Positions 8,733 to 17,228 of a DNA stretch of 24,838 nucleotides are shown here, in pieces. The notes under the pieces are model-generated. The model saw nothing but the letters and a program-made list of their open reading frames with translations, had not been told where the DNA came from and ran no database searches. Both the position numbers and the translations under genes were made by a program. The DNA is taken from the NCBI GenBank assembly GCA_045837725.1, contig JBEWZL010000071.1:1-24838 (forward strand), given 5' to 3'. Numbering within the stretch: the stretch's first letter is position 1; each line of letters starts with the position of its first letter. The DNA comes from Vermamoeba vermiformis. Its lineage: Eukaryota > Tubulinea > Echinamoebida.

Positions 8733-10671
8733 ATGAGTGAAGGTAATAAGATCAAAGACTCTATTGTTCAATAATTATCACTTAAAAAAACAATTTTCCT
8801 CTTATTATTTAATTTTTAATAAAAATCAATATTTTTCTTATTTAATATGCATATTATATCAATTAATTTGCCATTTTTAAGCGCAAGATCTGATCGAGTG
8901 TCCGGATTGCAAGTCTTTTGTGCCCAAAGAAGGCGAGGATTATTATTGCCGAGAATGCAAAGAGGTCAGTATTAGTTATATATTAAATTTACTCTCAGTA
9001 TTAGAGGATAATTATTTTTTTTGTTGGATTTAGTATCTCGTGACTAACACGTATCAACTGGCGAATATGGATCTCCAGGCGATGCCAGTAAAATTAATAT
9101 TCGACGAATTTTATATTTTAGAGTCGAACCAAGATCAATTCAAAATGTTGCAAGGAAAATTAATTACAAGTCCCACGTTAAAATTTTTGTATGCGCTCGT
9201 GCTTGAAGAAGAGACTCTAACTTGGCTCGAAGAATTTATAAAGAGACATACAATATTAACGAAGCTACATATTATTTGGCAATGTTCAACCGAACCACAA
9301 TTTATCAATACTTTTTTGGGCGGATTGAAATTTGGCACTAATTTGACGGAATTAGAATTTTCAAGGCTGAAAATAACAAAAGAATCTGCAAAGATGTTCG
9401 GAGAAGCTATTAATGCACTCACAAATTTGCAAACTCTAGAAATTCGAGAATTAGTTTTGGATGTGGATGCGGATGAACTTCAGCACGTAAATGCAGCCTT
9501 AAAATCGAGCAAATCGATATGTAACCTACATATACACGATCATTTAGAGTCATGGAGACTATTGAGCGGTGTTTTTGAAGAAAACAAATCGATCAAAAGT
9601 TTGCAGCTGATCTCCTATAGAGCTCCATTAGGCACATTACACGATGATATTATTCGCAGTATATTCAACGGATTGAAGGTCAATACTACATTACAAACAT
9701 TACATATTGAAAGACCACCGTTAGACACATCCGTTGTGAAGATCTTGGCAGACTGTATCGGATCCAATTCTTCGATTACTAGTCTTCATCTTAATATACA
9801 CATGGGCGATTATGATATTATACATATCGCTGATGCGTTGAAATCAAATCGAACGATAACTGAATTGGATCTGTCGAGAAATAATTTCACATCCGTTCCA
9901 GAACCAATTTTCAAAATAACGTCATTAACGGAGCTTAATTTAAGCGATATTGACTTGATACATTTAAATCCACTATTGTTATATGATATGATACGATCAA
10001 ATAAGAGCCTGAGCAGACTTCATATTCCGATCTGCACCAACGCGGGATGTAGATCTCTCGCGGATGGATTGAAAATCAACAATACAATAGACAGACTATA
10101 TTTAACGCAACACAACGTGGATCAAGACGCATTTAGTTATTTGAGCTCGGTTCTGGAAACACATCCAAGTTTGACGACACTTTTTCTCAAAGACACGGAC
10201 ACCAAAATTTCCATATTTGGATGGCTCAAAGAATTCATCAAGAAAAATACAAATTTGGAAATGCTTTTTGTTATCGGACAATATGAGTCCGAATATATTG
10301 GATCCGGCATGTTGAAGTGGCTGGAACACAACGACACATTAACTGGTTTCGGAGTGGACCTTAATGATAATAATTGTGTAATGTTAGCCGCTGATGAAGA
10401 GATTAAGGAATTATTTGACGTTAATTATGCGTTACGTTCGTTATCAATGTGGGATGTTTCAGCATCAAAATATTGTGACCGAAATATCAAATATCAAAGC
10501 GAGATGCGAGCAAATACTGCTATACTTATTCATAATATAGCACGTGATCCGTTCAGTTTGAACGCCAAGTTGCCGATCGAGATCTGGATCAACGTTTTTA
10601 AGCACTTGCGCTATCCTGGCATAAAATCGTTTGAAAGACTGGCACGGAATATATTTAAAAAATATAAATAA
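8733..10671 (+). CDS. Zinc-ribbon, leucine-rich-repeat protein with C-terminal F-box-like motif
   Basis: Three exons: 8733-8742 (MSE plus one base), 8882-8964 and 9034-10671, with introns of 139 and 69 nt; product 576 aa. The short first exon is inferred: it restores an ATG and the right phase for MSEAQDLIECPDC. Residues 10-29 hold a zinc-ribbon-like C10-x2-C13-x12-C26-x2-C29. From about residue 60 to 500 there are irregular ribonuclease-inhibitor-type leucine-rich repeats (for example TNLTELEFSRLKIT, TITELDLSRNNFT, SLTELNLSDIDL). The last 33 residues, from about 544, read LPIEIWINVFKHL...FERLARNIF, an F-box-like pattern, close to the LPIEIL start of the F-box gene at 21911. An F-box at the C-terminus is unusual. 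A role as a substrate adaptor in ubiquitination is an inference. An AATAAA overlaps the stop codon at 10667-10672. Confidence 0.8.
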
Positions 10672-11373
10672 ATTTACCCTAATTATTACTGTAATAATAA
10701 AACTTAAAACTGCTAAGATCCGATTTTTTGAAGTAGGATTATTTGTATTCGATGGAAGTAGGATTATTTGTATTCGATGATTGTCGACGTGTGCTTGCAG
10801 CTGTGATACCGTCCAATACTTTCCTATAAATATTGTGCGCTCCTTTTATATTGGAAAATCATTGTAACGAGAATAGGGATCAATTTGGAACGGAGAGGAC
10901 TCATCTGGATGTTGTTAGAACTTGAGTTACATTACTGTAATTAGAACATTATTATTGTGCACATTTTTATTATTAAGTTTAATACTAATAACAATCAGAT
11001 CTGGACCGAAGAAAATGAATCGTAAATAAAAAGATCTTTTTAGCTTTACCTCTGTTGCCGTTAATGATAATAATACGTTGTATGGATTAATAATAAGGTG
11101 AAATATTATTATTGGCTAGAAAACTAATGTGATCTGGCCGAACAGCAGATGTGCACAGCTTTAAAAGCACTCTCATATGCCGATAAATAGCTTATATATT
11201 ATGCACGTAAGCTGTTACGAAATATTGACCACTCGTGGCTCGAGTTTTCGTTCAAGGAAAAATAAACAAATCTTCGTTCGCAAAAGTTTAGAAACAGCGC
11301 GGATGTGGCAACAGATGCGCTTTAATATTTGATAATCTAGCTTTGTGAATACATATTATTATTGTAATATATA
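10672..11373. other. Intergenic region with a 25-bp tandem duplication
   Basis: About 700 bp, AT-rich, between two plus-strand genes. The only structure seen is a perfect 25-bp direct repeat at 10730-10779. No coding or RNA gene could be supported. Confidence 0.5.
10730..10779. repeat. Perfect 25-bp tandem duplication
   Basis: Two identical head-to-tail units, 10730-10754 and 10755-10779, each beginning GAAGTAGGATTATTTG and ending TTCGATG. Perfect identity points to a recent replication-slippage duplication, just downstream of the LRR gene. Confidence 0.9.
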
Positions 11374-13118
11374 ATGGAAGCCAGGCAAACAATTTCTTTC
11401 GATCAGTTCGAAGCTTCCAACCAAACTTACGTGCCAATGGCGTCCATGGAGCGTGCACATTCTGATCCATTGACAAATATTATAGGCGCAACACTATATG
11501 GCACGATAGGTATTATTCGAGCGTTACAATTGTTTACCACATCCGATCTGAATTTGAAATTCGAAATAATTATTTAAAATATTCTATTATAGGTTTATTG
11601 GCTATATTTACAATGGGATGGAAAGCCGTGAAACGAAGGCGCGCCAGAAAAGCAATGGTAAAAGTCATAAGAAAAATATCGCGAACTGAAAATCAAATCC
11701 AAATCATAGGATATTTTTTTTAAACATAAGCCTAATATAACAATCATATGGTTAATATAGATCATAATAGTATTTTAATTAATGCTTTGGAAACAGATGC
11801 AAGCCAGAACTCGATCGCCTTACGCGTCCATGCGAGACACTGAAACGGACGACACGCCAGTAGCACAAATTATAATTATAGAGCGTCTATTTAAAGTATT
11901 CTTATTGGTATTTCTTGCAAGTAAGTTCAACGGACAGATCGGATGCAGATTCAAATTTCTAATCCACTTTTTTTTAAAGGTCGTATTGTATGGCTAGTAT
12001 TACAAACGCTTGAAATGGCTGGACCAGTATCATTTGTATTCAATCGATTGGCTTTCGCCTTTTTTTATTCAGCTTTTACGTTGATCATGTTTTATTGGTA
12101 CGTGCGTTCCGGATCCCGTTTAAAAATTACTTTAAGTCGTTATTAATATCGAAATAATCGTTAAATATATTCTATTGACATAATCATAATATTATAGGGC
12201 TGAAATCACGCACAAAAATTATTACGAAAGCACGACTTTTATGCCCAAGCTTGGTACGTCAATTCAAAACGATAAAAATTACTTTAAAAATATTAATTTT
12301 AATATTTTTTATTAGGCTACGTATTTTTCATTACAAACGTGATAGTATGGAGCTTGCAAATAGTCTTCGTAATTTTATACGAGCTGAGAATCAAAACGGA
12401 TTTATTATACGACCTCAATCAATGGATAGATGTTGGATTGAGTGCCTTAATAGCACTTGGATTCGTATTTTACGGCGTTAGATTGATTTGCATGCGAGCT
12501 GGATCTGACACCTTGAATCCGGATCTCAGAAAAGAGCTGCTAAGGGTAAGAAATCAATAATATCTCCGTATAATATAATATTTATATTATTATCTAACAT
12601 ATTTTGAATTTTAAATGAAAAAAATTCATTGCCAGCGTTACGGATCCGTTCTAAATCTAGATCTTGTCTAAATATTACTGCTTTATATTTCGGAAATAGC
12701 TATTATTATATTAATCAATATATATCTATATAGATGTTACTCGCAACAGTAGTATTTGCCTCAGCTTTCTTGTTACGCGTGTTCATGTTCGCGTACCGCC
12801 CTTTGACAGGAAGATATTTCGACGACCACACATTTATGATCCTTGGATATTACGTCTGTGAAGTAAGTACATTAATATTAAAAATTAATTAGATTAGGGC
12901 TAAGAGATTTTAAAGCAAATTTTTAAGTTTTTGGATGCGAATCCCGATCCTATTTTGGAGGTTTGTTTAACTAATTTTCTTATTAGATCGTACCATCTAT
13001 GGTCGAAGTATACATCTTTTACACTACAAAGCACGAGACTAAGATGCAAATTGATTTTATTGACGATTTGTACGACCAAGATCAGCAAGATGAAAACTCA
13101 CCCCTAGTTAAAGAATAA
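11374..13118 (+). CDS. THH1/TOM1/TOM3-type seven-helix membrane protein
   Basis: Eight exons: 11374-11509, 11593-11657, 11797-11920, 11980-12097, 12198-12253, 12316-12545, 12734-12862 and 12987-13118. All seven introns are GT-AG (59-188 nt) and every phase fits; product 329 aa. Seven hydrophobic helices lie at about residues 35-55, 92-117, 126-148, 166-188, 203-226, 244-262 and 277-299. Family hallmarks include FYWAEITHKNYY after helix 3 (compare WAEIYHQ in plant TOM1), the aromatic helix 4, and GYYVCEIVPSMVEVYIFY in helix 7. Plant TOM1/TOM3 sit in the vacuolar membrane and support tobamovirus replication; the wider family is GPCR-like and its basic role is unsettled. The loop between helices 1 and 2 is basic (KRRRARKAM). 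The acidic C-tail ends DENSPLVKE. A 67-codon frame that reads through the first intron was not used. Confidence 0.82.
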
Positions 13119-13571
13119 TAAGGATAACGCTTCAAGAACGAGTACGTATTAATCTAATAATGACGCTTGTATTATACTCAATTTTGCAACGCTGAAACAT
13201 GTAAATAGACTTTTATCAAATCTTATTCCGCAAAAGTGGGCTTCGTTCAAGCCGGTGATACCTTTGCCGGTTTCACATTCAGCGAGCTCTTTTCAATCCA
13301 AGTGCCATGATGATGTTAGTATTAAGTGTTTGCTAGTGTTGTTGTTCTGGTCGATGTTTTGAACTGCTGAAATAAACTATCTCCTTCAGCGCCTTAAATA
13401 TCTTTCGTAATGGACTTGCCTGTCCGAGTATAACTTGACTTCTGTGTCCAAAAAAACAATGTGTCACGAACTTCTGACCCTCACTAAATAGAAGTACTTT
13501 ATACAATAGATTATAGGTAGTACTATAGTATTATTGAGGTGCAAAATTGAGTCGGTAGTTCGCTTCGACGC
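13119..13571. other. Intergenic region, no gene seen
   Basis: About 450 bp after the TOM1-like gene. AATAAA is present at 13368-13373. A short inverted pair, CCGG...CCGG, sits near 13252-13275. The missing 5' end of the tentative small gene that follows may be in here, but no start with a matching splice phase was found. Confidence 0.4.
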
Positions 13572-13921
13572 AGCGTGAATTACGAGCTTTTCAAAGAATT
13601 AGTAGAAAAATCTGAGAATAGGAAACATTGGTCCCGTTACATGTAAATAAGATATTGTGCCTTCATATTATTGTTTCTTTATGTTTGAGTCAAGATCCTC
13701 TATCCAGGTTTGTTCGCGAAATAAATTGTCATTTTCTTTATTTGTAACGATTATTTTTAGATACACAAGCGATCAACATCTACAATGGCGTACAAATAAC
13801 GCTTTAATGACAAGTATACACAATAATAACGGACACTTGGACCTGTGCAAACGAGGTAAAACTAACATCCAAAATTATTTATTTTACTTCTTTCATTTAA
13901 GCAGCTTTAAAACTACGTTGA
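13572..13921 (+). CDS. Tentative small split gene, 5' end unresolved
   Basis: Three short exon candidates fit each other in phase: about 13572-13642 (donor GTAAATAA), 13761-13855 (acceptor TTATTTTTAG, donor GTAAAA) and 13902-13921 (acceptor TTTAAG, stop TGA). Introns would be 118 and 46 nt. The joined reading gives pieces such as VNYELFKELVEKSENRKHW, then YTSDQHLQWRTNNALMTS and GHLDLCKRAALKLR. This is Lys/Arg/Asn-rich with no recognised domain. The first exon has no in-frame ATG before an upstream stop, so either an upstream exon is missing from the model or this is a decayed gene. It is convergent with the MYRF-like gene. The agreement of two splice junctions is the only support. Confidence 0.35.
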
Positions 13922-14089
13922 GTTGGTGAGGTATTTGCGTAGTTGATTTTTGACCGTGAATGAAATTTTAGCGCGCGTCATGATTTTTAAATAAATTTTT
14001 GATCAGTCGGATTTGCTTTATTTATCCTTAAGAATTTGGAATTCAGTGAAATATATAATATCACCGAATTAATGACATTTACAATCTAA

Positions 14090-15387
14090 TTACAATTTCG
14101 AGATCGTAAGCAAAACCAAAAAACAAAAGATCCAAATAGGCAAGTTGACCAGCGTCTGACGAACTTGTCCTTTTTGATTAATTTGTTCTAATTTTGCAAT
14201 ACGATCGTTTAAAGCACATATTCCTGCTTCAATTCTATTTACACGCTCGCAAATCTGCTTGAGATCTTCAGCTTGATTTTTCAGAGCCTTTGTATGCACG
14301 TTTACGGCATCCGAAACGTATGGAATAATTGCCGTATAATCTACATGCAACAAGCCTATAGAAATTTCGTTAATCTATATTTATGGTCGATACACAAAGT
14401 TATTTTTTGGATCACATCTACCCTCTTGCCGATATTTTCCAATATAATGCTATTATATACTTACCATTTAGTTCGCATACAGCTTCATGAACGACACGTT
14501 GGACTTGCTGGGCGGAATAACCAACAAACTTCTTATTTTTCAAGCCGAACATTTTATACCGGATCCCAGTGAGTTCAGAAACGACTTTTTCAGCGTTATT
14601 TACTGTAAGTAGATATATTAGAATGAATATGCTTTATGATTTGCTAACCCTTACCATCAGTCAATTTCTGAGAGTCAAACTTTATCCGCATGTCGGATGT
14701 GCGATAAAAATTGAGCGCCCGAAAGTTTCCAAGGACCTCAGCATCGCCTTGAGCTAATACTTGATAATTATTAAGCTCCATAGGCATCATATTTACATCT
14801 GCCAAGTCGTAGTTTGGCTCGGGCGCTATTTCGGTCAGATTTGATAGCGTTTGATCTGCCACTCTCACGACCAGACAAGGCAAAGAGCCACCACGAGAGG
14901 TAGGTTTGGCATCATCTATATATAATATAATTATGACGCCGTTAAAGTAATTATTTTACGGATGGATCCTACCTGAATCCGAGTTTGAACCTGAGTTTCT
15001 ATTCTTAGGCAACAATACAAAGCTCGGTGAAAAGCGCTCAGGATCAGCGGGATTATTAGAAGCAAAGCCTACGCATCCAATGAAGTATTTTGGCTTCCTG
15101 AAGTGCAAGATCCCTTCAACAATCCGAAGATTGAATCGGTGCATTGACGGATCCGTTGGCACGCTTGTTTCTTGACCCTTTTTGGGCCACTTGAATGCTT
15201 TAATACCAGGTACGCACTTCCATTCACTTGCTAGATCGTCTTCGCGATAATAGAGCTTCATTTCTATTTGTTGATCTCCAAACTTCAAACCGAAGAAATT
15301 TTCATTGGATTCGAGTTGCAGATCCACCTCGCCATACGTAGATTCGAAGTAGATCGTGAATAAGTTGCGCACGTGGATGGATTGCAT
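14090..15387 (-). CDS. MYRF/MrfA-like membrane-anchored protein with self-cleaving S74-type domain
   Basis: Four exons on the minus strand: 15387-14973, 14915-14655, 14602-14465 and 14355-14090, introns 57, 52 and 109 nt, all leaving one base (phase 1); product 359 aa. Residues about 190-300 are an intramolecular chaperone/peptidase S74 domain: FYRTSDMRIKFDS carries the Ser-Lys pair (S212, K217, same five-residue spacing as in MYRF), followed by GIRYKM, VGYSAQQVQRVVHEAVCEL and LLHVDYTAIIPYV. A coiled coil (about 305-338) and a single hydrophobic segment (LPIWIFCFLVLLTISKL) end the protein. The N-terminal 140 residues, with ILHFRKPKYFIGCVGFA, resemble the end of the Ndt80/PhoG-like DNA-binding region of MYRF and Dictyostelium MrfA, but are short and divergent. 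By analogy, trimers would cleave themselves and release the N-terminal part to the nucleus. DNA binding is the uncertain part. Confidence 0.75.
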
Positions 15388-15648
15388 GCTTAATTGAAGA
15401 TATTATTCGTTGCTTGTTGTTGATAGTTTTCATCCCTTGTTAAATGAAAAAATCTCAGAGTCAGCAGTCAATTTTTAATACTCCCCGTTCGTACGTATTT
15501 CGCAACTTTTGAGTACGCAGAAATTTTTACGTCGGTTAGATATTTAAACAAATAAATTTTACATTGCTCGATCTGCATCCAAAAACGGATCCGTTAGGTT
15601 AAATCTTTACGATAATACAAGGGCTTGTACCTTTGATATTAATCATTC

Positions 15649-15807
15649 TTATCCGTTTTCGAGCTTGTGATCGGAATAAAGGCAGAATGACACATTTTTT
15701 GTGAAACAACCTGTCATTTTCTTGACGTGCTTTGCACCAGCAGTTGTTTGCCCACAAATTGGACATTTCTTATCATATTTCCTACGTTTATTAGAACGAG
15801 TCCTCAT
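15649..15807 (-). CDS. Small Cys/His-rich (zinc-finger-like) protein, tentative
   Basis: A 52-codon frame opening MRTRSNKRRKYDKKCPICGQ, with a basic head and then a possible zinc site: C15-x2-C18, H26, C33, followed by C42. The spacing resembles a C2HC/C2H2 finger but is not a perfect match to one. It lies about 260 bp upstream of the MYRF-like gene on the same strand, with no obvious splice link to it. Alternatives are a first exon of a larger transcript or a chance frame. The ordered Cys/His residues and strongly basic start are the only support. Confidence 0.35.
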   Translation of the reverse strand: MRTRSNKRRKYDKKCPICGQTTAGAKHVKKMTGCFTKNVSFCLYSDHKLENG

Positions 15808-16471
15808 TAAAGCTTTTTAGTGCTCTTTTGAGTCCGTTGAAAATATGACACGGATCGCAGGTTGACCGGCAGGACCTGATGATGCTTTAAAATATCGCTA
15901 TTTATAATACTAATTAAGGAAAGCCAAGGAATTATCAATTAAATGTGAATTCGTTGAGCTCGCGCACTACTCTTCTTCTAGACGGCTCCGTTGTTAAGAA
16001 CGCTTGGCACCATTCTAAATTCTCTAATTACGATTTACTATAATCGCTATAATAGATTGCATTCTGACTTGTTAAACGGATTACGTAATCGGTGAGTTCA
16101 AAAGTGGACTTTGAAGTCCAGTCGTAAAACCAGCAGTGTTCCATGTTCGTTTTCAATGGTTGAATATGAACGTGGCGCAATAGCTGCTCTTATTGCTCGT
16201 CTGAAAATTCTCGTGCTAGAAAAGTTGCTTCGATAGTCATTAAATGAGGAGATTGAAACGTCTTGTAATTAATTAGAAGAACAGCTATCAAATACACTAT
16301 TAATTAATAACCTTAGTGTAGCAGTCAAGATTTTTGTGCAAAACGCAAGGAAATCGTTTAATTCTTTTCGACTCGCATTATTACAAGGCCTTATAATGAT
16401 TGCCGCCAACTGAAAGATCAACGTTTTTATATCATTTTGAGATCACGCCAGAACAGCGCAAATTGAAGTTG
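15808..16471. other. Intergenic region with weak coding-like patches
   Basis: About 660 bp. A frame at about 16096-16236 contains MVEYERGAIAALIARLKI, which looks somewhat like coding sequence but ends at a stop with no good donor. A short hairpin, TGGACT-TTGA-AGTCCA, is at 16105-16120. A possible upstream exon for the next gene (MRRLKRL at 16242-16262, donor GTAATT) could join in phase at 16441. None of these is strong enough to call. Confidence 0.3.
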
Positions 16472-16890
16472 ATGCGCACGAAGAGTTTGATCGAACGATC
16501 AGCCATTCCTTCATTCCCACCACCTGAAGAGAGCTCTTCGCCGAAGACGTTGAAAGTTCTGAGAGGACAAGCGCGAGGTACGTAAATCCAAGTGGCTTCC
16601 TACGACCCTTACAATAATAAGAAAGCTGGTATTTTGAAATTTCGTTAGATTTGCAAGTTTCTTGCCTTCGTTAACGAATCGTAATACAGCGAAATTCCCC
16701 ATTTCATCTCTTGCATCTAAAGCGACAAATTAATTTTGTAGAATGTCAGTTTCAACTAGACCTAGACCGCGACTTTGCTCGTTCCGTTTCTCTAAACATT
16801 TGCTCGTCCTCGATACCAAATGAAGATATTCGACGAGATTGCATTGACTTAAAGGCTTTCAATAGGCCCTTAGTGCAGTCGCTTCACTAA
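16472..16890 (+). CDS. Small two-exon gene of unknown function
   Basis: Exons 16472-16577 and 16742-16890, with a 164-nt intron (donor GTACGT, acceptor TTTTGTAG) in phase 1; product 84 aa. The first exon encodes MRTKSLIERSAIPSFPPPEE and a Ser/Pro-rich stretch; the second encodes ECQFQLDLDRDFARSVSL, then NEDIRRDCIDLKAF, ending LVQSLH. The second exon is open for 50 codons across the junction and reads like a folded, charged protein. No family is recognised. The coding frame is also open for about 18 codons upstream of the ATG (through FEITPEQRKLKL), so a further 5' exon is possible. The stop codon lies inside a perfect 22-bp palindrome. It may be a fragment of a larger decayed gene. Confidence 0.45.
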
Positions 16891-16902
16891 ATTTAGTGAA
16901 GC
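16881..16902. repeat. Perfect 22-bp palindrome
   Basis: The sequence GCTTCACTAAA followed by its exact reverse complement, with no spacer. It covers the stop codon of the small gene at 16472-16890. It could fold as a hairpin in RNA, extrude as a cruciform, or bind a dimeric factor. No second copy was noticed in the window. Confidence 0.85.
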
Positions 16903-17228
16903 TTGCGAACTTGACCAGCACAAGTGAGAGTCTGCTTCCTGCCTCACTATTTTAACCGCGTGCTTGACAAACCGGTTTTTAGCGCTGAAGAATTGGATCT
17001 GGCGACTTAAGAATATCAAATCCATTTTATAATGGCATTATGCTAATGCTGCTTTTAGAGCATCGTGGTAGCATCGTTTATAAGATTTTTGGTTCTTTAA
17101 TGTCCATACAAGTTAAAAAGTTACCGTCAAATGTCAAGTGTCATAATGTCACCGAAATCTTTTTTACGTTGCGATTTTCACGTCATTATTTTCAACCAAC
17201 GTTGATATTAACACAACGCAATTCGACT
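16903..17228. other. Intergenic region and promoter of the large GPI-type gene
   Basis: About 325 bp. A plus-strand frame starting at 17040 runs into the signal peptide of the next gene, but the ATG at 17229 gives the proper signal peptide, so the earlier part is treated as 5' untranslated. No promoter box is recognised. Confidence 0.4.

Noticed and set aside
9135-9422. Minus-strand frame opposite the LRR gene, and similar ones at 10102-10337
   Set aside because: Mirror frames of a long, well-supported coding exon.
13252-13275. Short CCGG inverted pair considered as a structured RNA or tRNA-like element
   Set aside because: The stem is too short, and no tRNA boxes or second stem are present.
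14273-14757. Plus-strand frames at 14273-14572 and 14569-14757
   Set aside because: They are antisense to exons of the MYRF-like gene, which is supported by the S74-type motifs and splice phases.
16096-16236. Plus-strand frame containing MVEYERGAIAALIARLKI, briefly considered as a Tc1/mariner-type helix-turn-helix
   Set aside because: It ends after about 46 codons, lacks a good donor, and no catalytic DDE region or terminal repeats were found nearby.
17040-17228. Upstream in-frame extension of the GPI-type gene
   Set aside because: It would bury the signal peptide inside the protein; the ATG at 17229 is a better start.
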